A stretch of 64,000 bases of DNA from an uncultured Lachnospiraceae bacterium. GTDB lineage: Bacteria; Bacillota; Clostridia; Lachnospirales; Lachnospiraceae. The position numbers and the translations under genes were made by a program. Shown here one piece after another: positions 27,670-36,076 of the stretch (position 1 is the first letter of the stretch; the number at the start of each line of letters is the position of its first letter). Where the stretch lies: contig CACZQN010000006.1 of NCBI GenBank assembly GCA_902783375.1, positions 62,001-126,000 of the forward strand, read 5' to 3'. The notes under the pieces are model-generated. The model did not search any database. It had not been told where the DNA came from and saw nothing but the letters and a program-made list of their open reading frames with translations.

Positions 27670-28923
27670 TCACCTTCCTAAAATTCTGCAGTCTGAGAGC
27701 TGCGCATGACCCCTGACGATATCTTCTGCAAATGCTCTGCAGCTTGGTGCGCCGCAGGCGCCGCAGTCGATTCCGGGCAGCTCACTTCTCAGTTTCTGGA
27801 TGTCTGCCATCATCCGCATCGATTCCGCCATACTGTCAGACAGTCTGGTGATCGGTTTGTAGACCGGCAGCTCGTTGAACAGATAATTGTCAGGAATGTA
27901 TTCCTGCTCGTCCGGCGAAAGGAAATTCTTTGAAACCGGAAGATATCTTCTGAGCGACTGGAGCCTGGTCTTTGCAATGAACGGGTTCTGCACCGTCAGC
28001 ACACCGCCGACGCAGCCACCCGGGCAGGCATTCAGTTCAATAAACTTCACCGGAGGGATGTTCCCGTTCTCAATCTGGTCCAGCACGGTGATGACATTCT
28101 CGATGCCGTCCGCTGCCAGATATTCGTCGTTAAACAGAGCCGAAGCCTCTCCTCCGGAACTGGCCCAGCCGATACCGATCATCCCGGATTCCGTCATCGA
28201 GACGATATCTTCTTCCCGGGACATCTCTCCGATCAGGATGAAATACACATCGCTGATCGAAACCACTTCATCGACCTGGCTCTTATAATCGGCAAAGCCA
28301 TTCTTCACGTAACTTGCTTTTGCAGGGCACGGCGAGATGAAACAGACACCGATATCCTCATCCGCAAGTTCAGGATGTTTTTCCTTCGCACGTTCTCTCG
28401 CGAGCTTTGCTGCAACCTCCATCGGCGGCAGCATGTGCATCACGTTCTCATTCAGCGAAGGGAACCGCAGTGCGATCAGACGCACAATGACAGGGCAGGC
28501 AGAACTGATGGCGGGTGTTTTGATTCCCTCCGTCTTCAGGTACAGCCTGGTATAGGCCGATACCAGTTCAGCCGCCTTTGACACTTCAAAAACATCATCA
28601 AATCCGATCTTCAGCAGACCATCCAATACATAGTCTACATCGTCAAGATTATCAAACTGTCCATAAAGTGATGGAGCCGGTAGTGCGATCTTGTACTTGA
28701 AACGCTTCATGTTCTCAAGTTTTCCGACGACCGCCTTTTTGGCCTTGTGGTCACATACGCGAATACATTCACCGCAGTCAATGCACCTGGTCTCATCGAT
28801 GACCGCATGGCCGCCGCTCACCCGGATTGCCTCTGTCGGGCATCTTCTTACGCAGGTTGTGCAGCCGGTGCACTTGTTCGCGTCCAGCTGGACGGAATGT
28901 TCATATGTGTTGCTTGTAGTCAT
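27670..28923 (-). CDS. Putative sensory [FeFe] hydrogenase (HydS-like, group C/D type)
   Basis: 417 residues. A 2[4Fe-4S] domain (Cys18-28 and 47-57) precedes a hydrogenase-like domain with degenerate loops: SSACP (140-144), SPCPAK (197-202) and ELNACPGGCVGG (296-307). A C-terminal Fe-S domain is rich in Cys (IDCGACGAPSC). Catalytic hydrogenases have Cys before the CP of L1, used for proton transfer; here it is Ala, and the GGGQP of L3 is absent. These changes are typical of sensory rather than H2-producing enzymes. Flanked by DRTGG, PHP and HATPase genes, it may sense H2 or redox state and regulate the operon (inference). The start ATG is at 28923. Confidence 0.88.
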   Translation of the reverse strand: MTTSNTYEHSVQLDANKCTGCTTCVRRCPTEAIRVSGGHAVIDETRCIDCGECIRVCDHKAKKAVVGKLENMKRFKYKIALPAPSLYGQFDNLDDVDYVLDGLLKIGFDDVFEVSKAAELVSAYTRLYLKTEGIKTPAISSACPVIVRLIALRFPSLNENVMHMLPPMEVAAKLARERAKEKHPELADEDIGVCFISPCPAKASYVKNGFADYKSQVDEVVSISDVYFILIGEMSREEDIVSMTESGMIGIGWASSGGEASALFNDEYLAADGIENVITVLDQIENGNIPPVKFIELNACPGGCVGGVLTVQNPFIAKTRLQSLRRYLPVSKNFLSPDEQEYIPDNYLFNELPVYKPITRLSDSMAESMRMMADIQKLRSELPGIDCGACGAPSCRAFAEDIVRGHAQLSDCRILGR

Positions 28924-28951
28924 ATCCCCACCTAAAATGGACTCTTCTCCA

Positions 28952-29377
28952 TCAGGTCAGGTTCACGCGCATGGTGATGGTAGTACCTTCCCCGATCACG
29001 GTATCAATCTTCATCGAGTCTGTGTAGCGCTTCATGTTCGGCAGGCCCATCCCCGCCCCGAATCCAAGGGAACGGATATCATCCGGCGCCGTGGAAAAAC
29101 CTTCCTGCATGGCCTGTTCGATATTCTTGATCCCCGGACCCCGGTCCGCGAGCACAATCTCGATGTACTCTTCGTTCACGATCACGTCGGCATTTCCACC
29201 ATTCGCATGGATGACCATATTGATCTCTCCCTCGTACATCGCAATCGACACACGGCGGATGATCTCCGGTGACAGGCCGAGCTGCCGCAGGTTCTTCTTC
29301 ACCTGGGTTGATGCCTGGCCTGCAGAGGTGAAATTCTCACCATCCACGTCAAAATGAAATACCAGCGATTCAGACAT
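28952..29377 (-). CDS. RsbW-like anti-sigma/ATPase domain protein
   Basis: 141 residues. N-box IAMYEGEINMVIHANGG, G1 ADRGPGI and G2 GFGAGMGLPNMKRYTD define a compact GHKL ATPase of the serine/threonine-kinase anti-sigma type. It should act on a partner protein in the cytosol. The start ATG at 29377, with AAGG six to nine bases upstream, overlaps the preceding DRTGG gene by 8 nt, so they are translationally coupled. The annotation of the partner is open: the neighbouring sensory hydrogenase is the obvious candidate. Confidence 0.86.
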   Translation of the reverse strand: MSESLVFHFDVDGENFTSAGQASTQVKKNLRQLGLSPEIIRRVSIAMYEGEINMVIHANGGNADVIVNEEYIEIVLADRGPGIKNIEQAMQEGFSTAPDDIRSLGFGAGMGLPNMKRYTDSMKIDTVIGEGTTITMRVNLT

Positions 29378-29726
29378 GAACAACCTTCTTTCCAATCAAC
29401 CCGTTGGTGTACAGCGTACCGCACGCATCGTACATCCGCTTCTCGGTTGACATCATGACGATCCCGTTGTCCTCTGCCAGGGAGATCATGTCCTGGCTCG
29501 GTCTCTTCGAACGGACAAAGACGATGCACTTCATGTCCATCATCTCTGCGGTCCGGATGACCTGCGGATTCACGAGACCTGTGAGCAATACTGCCTGATC
29601 CTTTACGTAAGCAAGAACATCGCTCATCATGTCGCTGCCGCAGGCGGAATAGACATGATTCCCGAGGTTCTCCTCACAGCACAGAACTTCGGCTTCCAGC
29701 AAATCTTTAATCGTCGAGATTTTCAT
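29370..29726 (-). CDS. DRTGG-domain protein (copy 2)
   Basis: 118 residues. MKISTIKDLLEAEVLCCEEN plus the conserved SACGSDMMSDVLAYVKD stretch (DRTGG position occupied by Cys-Gly-Ser-Asp) and AVLLTGLVNPQVIRTAEMMD match the family. It is paralogous to the gene at 27338-27664. It overlaps the RsbW-like gene by 8 nt and follows hydC by 49 nt. Ligand and function are not known. Confidence 0.8.
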   Translation of the reverse strand: MKISTIKDLLEAEVLCCEENLGNHVYSACGSDMMSDVLAYVKDQAVLLTGLVNPQVIRTAEMMDMKCIVFVRSKRPSQDMISLAEDNGIVMMSTEKRMYDACGTLYTNGLIGKKVVHV

Positions 29727-29775
29727 ACTTTTCAGTCCTTTTGCACATCCGTGTTATCAGGTACGGACATGACGA

Positions 29776-30273
29776 TCAGTCAGCATACTTTGCCAGAATA
29801 CCTTTCACATCGCCTTCCACCAGACGGCCGTAAACTTCTTCGTTTACAGTCAGGACCGGAGCAAGACCACATGCGCCGACACAGCGGCATGCCTCGAGTG
29901 AGAACTTCTCATCGTTCGTGCACTCGCCGACATCAATACCAAGTTCTTCTTTGAGCTTGTCGAGGACTTTACCGGAGCCCTTGACGTAGCAGGCTGTACC
30001 GAGGCAGACAGAGATGTTGTACTTGCCCTTCGGCGACAGTGCGAACTGTGCGTAGAACGTAGACACGCCATAAACCTTCTCAAGCGGCACGCCCATTCCC
30101 TCAGCGATCATCAGCTGTACTTCGATCGGCAGATATCCGTAGATATCCTGTGCCTTCTGCATGACGACCATGACATTGCTCTTGTCATGGCAGTTTTCAG
30201 CGATGACAGCCTTCAGCTGTTCTTCCTGCTCAGGTGTTCCCTTAAAAGGGAGCTTGCTGATTTTCTTAACCAT
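29776..30273 (-). CDS. hydC: Bifurcating hydrogenase subunit HydC (NuoE-like)
   Basis: 165 residues, the usual NuoE length. The [2Fe-2S] site has Cys in VCLGTACYVKG and in EACRCVGACGLAP. The upstream helical region (YLPIEVQLMIAEGMGVPLEKVYGVSTFYAQF) is typical of NuoE/HydC. It joins HydA and HydB in the trimeric enzyme. The start ATG at 30273 has AAGGAGG upstream. It is first in the ten-gene operon and follows the promoter at 30296-30324. Confidence 0.95.
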   Translation of the reverse strand: MVKKISKLPFKGTPEQEEQLKAVIAENCHDKSNVMVVMQKAQDIYGYLPIEVQLMIAEGMGVPLEKVYGVSTFYAQFALSPKGKYNISVCLGTACYVKGSGKVLDKLKEELGIDVGECTNDEKFSLEACRCVGACGLAPVLTVNEEVYGRLVEGDVKGILAKYAD

Positions 30274-30295
30274 GAGATAAGATCCTCCTTATCCA

Positions 30296-30324
30296 ACTAT
30301 AGCTGATACAATTACCGCCTGCAA
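30296..30324 (-). promoter_or_regulatory. Promoter of the hydrogenase operon
   Basis: Minus strand -35 TTGCAG (30319-30324), 17-bp spacer, -10 TATAGT (30296-30301), just upstream of the hydC ribosome binding site. The spacer contains TTGTATC, also seen at 30406-30420. Confidence 0.55.
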
Positions 30325-30405
30325 TTATTGACCGGGACTCCCACCTTTTTCCAACAGAAAATGGTAAAAATGCCACGTCAGAGCACATAATTACAGTTAT
30401 GGTTA

Positions 30406-30420
30406 TTGTATCAAATACAA
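30406..30420. promoter_or_regulatory. Palindrome upstream of hydC (operator candidate)
   Basis: TTGTAT, CAA, ATACAA is a perfect 6-3-6 dyad about 80 bp upstream of the hydC -35. A half-site (TTGTATC on the minus strand) recurs inside the promoter spacer. It resembles, but does not match, the Rex consensus. Confidence 0.35.
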
Positions 30421-30433
30421 GGCTTCTTTGCAA

Positions 30434-30458
30434 CAGAAAAAACCGGCAAACGCCGGTT
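30434..30458 (-). terminator. Terminator of the LRR lipoprotein gene
   Basis: AACCGGC / GCCGGTT stem with AAAC loop, followed on the minus strand by TTTTTT (plus A run at 30437-30442). Confidence 0.8.
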
Positions 30459-30522
30459 CTTCCTGTACTTTTTGAAGCACATTGTTAATTTGTTGACACT
30501 TCAGTTGTCCTGTCCTGCCGTC

Positions 30523-33500
30523 TCATTCCTCGACACGCTCGAACGGGGTTTCGCCGTCCTCAAACGAGATGGTGATAAACCCGTCTGCGAATGTTCCAGG
30601 TAATTCTTCGCCGTCCGCGATGAGCTTCACCGCTGCTCCGTCAAATTCCACACTGATTGAAAGAGGCTCCCCATCAGAGTAAAATGTGCCTGTTCCGTCT
30701 GCATTGATCTCAAAGTACATAATCTCATCGAGATCGATACCGTATTCGTCGAGCCACTCCTGGCGGCTTGACCCTTCCAGTTCAGCAATATGCCAGCTTC
30801 CTGCGATGCTGCTGGTATCTGCAGATCCTGCCTGGGCGGCAGCAGCCGGCTTCTCCTGAGCTGGCGCTTCTACGCCTGCCTTCTCTCGCAGCGAATAGTA
30901 ATCAAACGTTGCTCCTGCAGGAATACCCTTGCTGTGGAGATACGCTTCAATCTGGGTGCGCTGTTCATCTGTGAAGGATGCCGGCAGATGGCAGGTAACC
31001 GTCTCCGGGATGCCAGCGAAGGAATCCGCACTCAGGTAGTCCCCCTCGAAGAGGATCTGTGCATTGAACCAGATGTCAGAAAGGTCCGGGTTGTCCGCAA
31101 GAATATTCGAGCCGACGTGCTCACCGAAATTCCCTCTGTACATGAATTCGGTGGCGCCGATTCCCCTGAATGCCTCATCAGCAATTCCATATGCGTCAGA
31201 TGTATACCAGAATGTTCCATCTGTCTGCATGACATACCGCGGCGGGCTGATTCTGGTGCCCGTCCCGTGATATCCGGTAATCAAATAGTTCGCATAGTCA
31301 TAGTCATAGGTGCTGTCCGGAAGAAGATCCATGTCCGTGCCGGAAATCCAGGCAAGATCACTGTATCCGATCGAAATCAGATATGCATCGAGCGCCCCTG
31401 CCTCTGCCTCTGTCGCATCCATCGGCAGGAAGAACTGGCTTCCGATGCTGGTCGCCGTATACAGATCACCCTGAATATCCGCTTCCGCATCGTAAACACC
31501 GTCCAGATACAGAATCTGTCCGCGCATAACCACATCACGGTCAGACGGGAAGACATAGTTCTTTGCATCCCTCAGGTAGATATAATCCGCATCCACGCCG
31601 GAGGTTGCAATATCAACATAAGGATTCTGGATCACGCAGATGCTCGCATCATAGATCGCACCTCTTCCGATCTTCTTCACGCTGGCAGGAACGATGATCA
31701 CATCCGTCGTGGTGCTGGAGGTCATGTAATCCGGCAGTTCCTCGATGCCTTCCGGCAGATTCAGGCTCATCAGGCCACGCATATTGGTGAATGCATATTC
31801 CCCGATGACACGGACCGTCTCCGGAAGATTGATCTCATGCAGATTCTCTGTATTGCTGAATGCGCCTTTTCCGACCACTTCGAGATCCTCCGGAAGGATG
31901 ATCTCCGATGCCTTTGTCGCACTGAACATATTGTCTGCAGAAATATCCGAACCCACAGGCAGGCTGATGGTATCAAAGGTTGTCTCGCTGAAAGCCTGTG
32001 CGTCATATACCGCCACGCTTCCGGTAAATGTTCCCTTTCCGGAGCCTTTATATGCCGCAAAGCCGACATAGTTCACACTTCTCGGAAGAACAACATCTGT
32101 CAGGTTCGGGCAGTCACGGAATGCATTCAGGTAGATAAAATTCAGGCTGTCCGGGAGAACAACCTCTTCAAGATTCGTACAGCCGGCGAAGGCATTCGGC
32201 TGGATCTCCGTCACGCCATCCGGAATGATGACCTTCCTGACAGCCGTATTATTCTCGAAAGCACTCGGCCCGATATAGACTGTGTTATATTCACCGATCA
32301 TCGCCGGGATTTCTACTTCTTCATCCGTACCGGAATAAGACATGATGCGGCCTCTGCTTGAAAGCAGCCCGTTCACCTCTGCCGTGCCCGGCTGATGCCA
32401 GGAAGCCGGATACAGCTTGATGGAAGTCATGGCATCCACAAACTTCTCGTCATCCAGGAATGCCTTGAAGTCATCCACGTCCCAGGAATTGCAGGTGATG
32501 TGCACATCCGCCACCATCTTTTCATTGAACGGTGCAAAGAGATACATGGAGTGAAGAATCGTCGGATCCTCATCCTCTTTCTCGAAAACGTGCTCTGCAA
32601 TCACGCCCGTCCACTCGTTGTCGCCATACGTTCTGGTAAACTGTTCACCCTCATATGAGTCCACATGATGCTGAATATCCGTATTGTATTGCAGATTAAA
32701 TGTGAATCCTCCATTAAAATTGCTCGACTGCATATGGGCAACAATACTGTTATCACCGGCTTTCACAGGCCAGCGTGCCGGCAGCGTCACCGCAATACCA
32801 TTGGCAGTCGCCTCGACTCCTCCTGGTGTCTCGATGCAGGAGAAATTATTCAGCACGGCACGCAGTTTGGAATTGTACAGGTAATGATAGATATTGGTAT
32901 CATCCTGTGGATCCAGCGCCTCCAGGCGGACATGCATGCCAAGCCACTCACCGACCAGGGTCTCACCGTAATCCATCACGATATCCACGCCTGGTGCATC
33001 GCTCTCATTCGCCGGATGCAGCCAGCCCTTACGGATGTTGTTCGCCCAGACCCGTGCCGGGAATCCCGCAACCGTGGTTGCCACATCCTGGGACCAGTCT
33101 GTCTTGATCCAGTTCCCGTTATAGTTGACGGAAGAGCTGACGTTGTTAATGGTATTATTGATGCCGAAGTTACTCGGACGGAACATCAGCTTCCAGCCAT
33201 TCTCCGCATCTGTCACGGTGATGTGGCCCGTATTTTCGCCGCGGCCTTCATTGACAGCCGTGACACCTTCCGGCAGACGGAGAATCAGGTTCTCTTCTTC
33301 AAATACCTGCTCCGTCAGCGTATACTCCTTGTTGACGCCCGGAATGACATTCGAAGGATCCAGTTCATTCTTCGCAGGTTCTTCCTCAACAAACGGTTCT
33401 TCTTCCACTGCCGGCTCTGTGCTCGTTGCCGCCGGTGTCGAAGCAGTAGCCGGTGTCGACGCAGTTGCCGGTGTCGACGCGGTCGCCGGTGTCGATCCGC

Positions 33501-33591
33501 CCTGTTCTGCAGGCTTCTCATCGCCGCATGCCACAAGCCCGAAGGCAAGGATCATGCAGAGAACGATCGCCAGTAGACGTTGTTTTCTCAT
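30523..33591 (-). CDS. Leucine-rich-repeat (BspA-type) surface lipoprotein
   Basis: 1022 residues. The signal peptide ends at lipobox LVACG (Cys22), followed by a low-complexity linker with four STPATA-type units. Two beta-rich modules (about 80-370) precede a long BspA-type LRR_5 stretch (about 400-640) with motifs such as VIIPDGVTEIQPNAFAGCTN and VVLPDSLNFIYLNAFRDC. A further LRR-like part extends to about 900, and a C-terminal lipocalin-like module (SSIAGSWHIAELEG onward) ends it. Such proteins are surface-exposed binding or adhesion factors; the ligand here is unknown. The start ATG at 33591 has AAGGAGG six bases upstream. It follows the receiver-like gene by 25 nt. Confidence 0.9.
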   Translation of the reverse strand: MRKQRLLAIVLCMILAFGLVACGDEKPAEQGGSTPATASTPATASTPATASTPAATSTEPAVEEEPFVEEEPAKNELDPSNVIPGVNKEYTLTEQVFEEENLILRLPEGVTAVNEGRGENTGHITVTDAENGWKLMFRPSNFGINNTINNVSSSVNYNGNWIKTDWSQDVATTVAGFPARVWANNIRKGWLHPANESDAPGVDIVMDYGETLVGEWLGMHVRLEALDPQDDTNIYHYLYNSKLRAVLNNFSCIETPGGVEATANGIAVTLPARWPVKAGDNSIVAHMQSSNFNGGFTFNLQYNTDIQHHVDSYEGEQFTRTYGDNEWTGVIAEHVFEKEDEDPTILHSMYLFAPFNEKMVADVHITCNSWDVDDFKAFLDDEKFVDAMTSIKLYPASWHQPGTAEVNGLLSSRGRIMSYSGTDEEVEIPAMIGEYNTVYIGPSAFENNTAVRKVIIPDGVTEIQPNAFAGCTNLEEVVLPDSLNFIYLNAFRDCPNLTDVVLPRSVNYVGFAAYKGSGKGTFTGSVAVYDAQAFSETTFDTISLPVGSDISADNMFSATKASEIILPEDLEVVGKGAFSNTENLHEINLPETVRVIGEYAFTNMRGLMSLNLPEGIEELPDYMTSSTTTDVIIVPASVKKIGRGAIYDASICVIQNPYVDIATSGVDADYIYLRDAKNYVFPSDRDVVMRGQILYLDGVYDAEADIQGDLYTATSIGSQFFLPMDATEAEAGALDAYLISIGYSDLAWISGTDMDLLPDSTYDYDYANYLITGYHGTGTRISPPRYVMQTDGTFWYTSDAYGIADEAFRGIGATEFMYRGNFGEHVGSNILADNPDLSDIWFNAQILFEGDYLSADSFAGIPETVTCHLPASFTDEQRTQIEAYLHSKGIPAGATFDYYSLREKAGVEAPAQEKPAAAAQAGSADTSSIAGSWHIAELEGSSRQEWLDEYGIDLDEIMYFEINADGTGTFYSDGEPLSISVEFDGAAVKLIADGEELPGTFADGFITISFEDGETPFERVEE
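33431..33502 (-). repeat. Four 18-bp tandem repeats in the lipoprotein linker
   Basis: The unit GCCGGTGTCGAnGCnGTn (plus-strand sense) repeats four times in frame and encodes the STPATA linker. Slippage here would vary linker length without a frameshift. Confidence 0.75.
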
Positions 33592-33616
33592 AATCATCCT
33601 CCTTATTCGGAATCTG

Positions 33617-34000
33617 TTACAGTGCATCTATCATCGCCGCAAGATACGCGGACGATACCGATCCATAGAGAAACTGGTCGATCAGACCATCCTTTTTGGC
33701 CTGCCGGATCTTTCCCGCGAGTTCTTTCTCATCGTTCTCATCCACAATCAGGACAATTTTGCATGCCGGCAGGCGTCCTTTGACTGCGTCCCTGATTCTC
33801 ATCCGCTCGCGCAGTCCGTTCCTCTGTGCTGTCTGAACCTCCATCAGCAGGACGTCTGCAGCGGCGTCGACACAAAGCGCTGCCGTTTCTGACGGCTTCT
33901 CGCTCTGGTACACCTGAAAATCTCCGTCAAAATGCTGCAGTGCGTCTGCGATCGCGCTGGAGAACAGCACATTCTGCATGTCTACAACCACTCGTTTCAA
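33617..34000 (-). CDS. Receiver-like protein lacking the phospho-acceptor Asp (pseudo-receiver)
   Basis: 127 residues with the alternating strand/helix order of a response-regulator receiver: VVVDMQNVLF, ADVLLMEVQ, KIVLIVDENDE, then DGLIDQFLYGS. At the position of the phospho-Asp, LLMEV carries Glu54, and the usual pair of N-terminal acidic residues is reduced to Asp7. It should not be phosphorylated in the classical way and may mimic the active state. The start is a TTG at 34000, since GGAGGGGG lies just upstream and no ATG has a site. It is followed by the LRR lipoprotein in one operon, next to the two-component genes. Confidence 0.7.
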   Translation of the reverse strand: MKRVVVDMQNVLFSSAIADALQHFDGDFQVYQSEKPSETAALCVDAAADVLLMEVQTAQRNGLRERMRIRDAVKGRLPACKIVLIVDENDEKELAGKIRQAKKDGLIDQFLYGSVSSAYLAAMIDAL

Positions 34001-34067
34001 ACCGCATCACCCCCTCCGTAACCCGATGGCCGGGCAGGGCAGATCACCGATCGTTTACTCTGTTGTC

Positions 34068-34080
34068 ATCATAGCATACT
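34068..34080 (-). promoter_or_regulatory. Extended -10 promoter of the pseudo-receiver/LRR operon
   Basis: TGC followed by TATGAT on the minus strand (-10 at 34068-34073). The 13-mer ATCATAGCATACT (plus) is identical to the promoter at 41518-41530. No good -35 is seen. Confidence 0.5.
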
Positions 34081-34112
34081 GATATTTCTTTTTCTTCACC
34101 CAAAAAGGTGAA

Positions 34113-34153
34113 AAGCAAAAGGCCGCGGATACCTGCACAGTGTATCCACGGCC
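34113..34153 (-). terminator. Terminator of the glycan/two-component operon
   Basis: GGCCGCGGATAC / GTATCCACGGCC stem (one mismatch) downstream of the response-regulator stop. The minus strand continues TTTTGCTTTT. Confidence 0.8.
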
Positions 34154-34187
34154 AGATGTGTCCGGATTCTTTCCGGGCGATCGGTCT

Positions 34188-34823
34188 TCATTCTTCATCA
34201 AACATCCTCGGAACGATCAGCATCTTCTGGGTGACGGCGATCGCCAGCCGCAGGCGGTTCGTATACCCGGTCTTCAGCAGCATGCTGGAGACGTGGGACT
34301 TGACGGTATTGGTTGAGATATTCAGCCGCTCGGCGATCTCATTGTATTCAAGGCCCTCACAGACAAGCCGCAGCACGCGCAGTTCCGAGGCCGTAAAGTC
34401 TTTGGTCGTTGCATCGCCGACCTGCACGACCGGCGTGCTTTCCGGATAGAACTGCTCGCCCGCCATCGTCCGGTTGATCACATCCATCAGGCTTTCATCG
34501 CTGGCATCCTTATACCAGAAACTGTCCACCCCGGCCTCCCGCGCCCGGTCAAGATACCCGAGTTCCGCCATGGATGTCAGGATGATGATCTTCACCTCCG
34601 GGTACACCCTTTTTACTTCCGCGGCAGCTTCAATCCCGTCCTTATGGCCATAGGTGCAGACATCCATCAGAATCAGATCAATATGCTCTCTCCGGCACAC
34701 CGTCACGGCCAGCTCCGCACTGGAGATACTTGCCGCCACTTCATACTGGTCACTCTCACCGATCATCTTTTCCATGCTCTCACGAGGCATCCGCTGATCC
34801 TCGACAATCAATACTTTTATCAT
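34188..34823 (-). CDS. NarL/FixJ-family response regulator
   Basis: 211 residues. The receiver has Asp9-Asp-type acidic pocket (VEDQ), phospho-Asp54 (LILMDV), Thr/Ser in ILTS and Lys in WYKDAS. The C-terminal LuxR-type helix-turn-helix (FTASELRVLRLVCEGLEYNEIAERLNISTNTVKSHV) binds DNA. It is the partner of the upstream HisKA_3 kinase: the ATG at 34823 overlaps the kinase stop by 4 nt. The two promoters sharing ATCATAGCATACT could be targets (inference). It is the last gene of the operon. Confidence 0.94.
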   Translation of the reverse strand: MIKVLIVEDQRMPRESMEKMIGESDQYEVAASISSAELAVTVCRREHIDLILMDVCTYGHKDGIEAAAEVKRVYPEVKIIILTSMAELGYLDRAREAGVDSFWYKDASDESLMDVINRTMAGEQFYPESTPVVQVGDATTKDFTASELRVLRLVCEGLEYNEIAERLNISTNTVKSHVSSMLLKTGYTNRLRLAIAVTQKMLIVPRMFDEE

Positions 34824-36076
34824 ATCAGGCCTTTCTGATCCGGTTCCGGAAGGATGATTCTCAGGCAATAGGCCGGTTCTGTCAGGATCTCCATTCTCCC
34901 TCCGGCATTCATCACATGGTTCTGGACATTTCTCAGACCGCCTTTTGGAACGATTTCTCCGGAAGGTCCTTTCCCATTATCAGAAAACAGCAGTTCCAGT
35001 TCTCCGTTCTTCTCTTCTTCCCGGATATAGAGCTCCGATGCATCCCCGTGCCTGACCGCATTCGTCAGCGCCTCATGGGCTGCAAGGAACAGGATTTCCC
35101 GCCATAGACGGTATTCCGGCAGTGTTCCGGTGAACGTGACACAAACCCCGACTGCCCTCGCATCCCGGAGAAAATCCCCCCATTCATCCACGGCTGCACT
35201 GTCTCCATGTACAGAAAGGATGCTGTCCGCAGCCGCTTTCAGAAGCCGGAGTGTCTCTTCGGTATCCTCTCCCGAAGCCGTTCCCATCAGGATTCTCCGC
35301 ACAGCCGTCAGGGCAGCTCCCATCTGGTCATGCAGACGTGTCTTCGCAGAAAGAATCTCTTTCTCCCTGGTTGCAATCTGCACATTGCTGCTGAGCTCCT
35401 GCAGATTCTCTTCGAGACGTTTTAGTTCCACCGTCTGCTGCTCCAGTTCTTTCCGGCGATTGTAGAGTTCGGTGATATCCGAAAAGACCGCCTCTGTATA
35501 CATTCCCTGGGGAAGAATCACCTGGTATTCTTCATATTGAAAGATGCTGTTTCCAAGCCGTATTTTCTCTGGATTTCTTTCAGCAAGTGCACGCTTCAGT
35601 TCTTCAAAGCTCTGAAGATCTCTCCCTGTCAGTCCATAGAACAGCTGGTACATCCGCCGGTTGCAGAGACGGATCTCTCCCTCGCCCGTGAAAAAGCAGA
35701 CCGCATCCGGCAGCTGATCGATCGCCTCCCGGATGGAACTCCTGGTCGGTGTTTCCGTCCTTCTGTGGATCAGCAGTACCAGCCCGCAGACTGCAAAGAT
35801 ATCTGCCACCAGGCTGAGGCACCAGATCAGTCCAGAAGGAATTGTAAGTCCGGGAACAAACACCCGTCCTTTCTGCATATATATTCCATGCCGGGACATC
35901 TCGCACAACGTCAGAAAAAGCATCGCAAACAGTCCATATGCGGGCACACGACGAAGAAGCCCTTTCTGGTTGCCGGCATCAGAAACCAGATAGAGAAGAA
36001 GCAGGATACCAGAAATCAGCACAAATCCGCTGAGAAACATCTGGTGAAGCAGGTCAAGATGATAATAATCCGTCAT
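34820..36076 (-). CDS. Sensor histidine kinase, HisKA_3 (NarX/DesK) family
   Basis: 418 residues. Three to four N-terminal transmembrane helices (about 14-104), then a PAS-like domain (about 115-205). A coiled coil (about 206-245) precedes the HisKA_3 box RLHDQMGAALTAVRRIL with phospho-His249. An HATPase with N-box AHEALTNAVRHGDASEL and SDNGKGPSG follows. It should phosphorylate the adjoining NarL-type regulator. The start ATG at 36076 has GGAAGGAGG seven bases upstream and overlaps the 7TM gene by 23 nt. The input signal is unknown. Confidence 0.93.
   Translation of the reverse strand: MTDYYHLDLLHQMFLSGFVLISGILLLLYLVSDAGNQKGLLRRVPAYGLFAMLFLTLCEMSRHGIYMQKGRVFVPGLTIPSGLIWCLSLVADIFAVCGLVLLIHRRTETPTRSSIREAIDQLPDAVCFFTGEGEIRLCNRRMYQLFYGLTGRDLQSFEELKRALAERNPEKIRLGNSIFQYEEYQVILPQGMYTEAVFSDITELYNRRKELEQQTVELKRLEENLQELSSNVQIATREKEILSAKTRLHDQMGAALTAVRRILMGTASGEDTEETLRLLKAAADSILSVHGDSAAVDEWGDFLRDARAVGVCVTFTGTLPEYRLWREILFLAAHEALTNAVRHGDASELYIREEEKNGELELLFSDNGKGPSGEIVPKGGLRNVQNHVMNAGGRMEILTEPAYCLRIILPEPDQKGLI

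Noticed and set aside
30482-30499. Rex-like site TTGTTAATTTGTTGACAC near the hydrogenase genes
   Set aside because: It lies between the stop codon and the terminator of the LRR lipoprotein gene, not in the hydC promoter, so it cannot be assigned to the hydrogenase operon.
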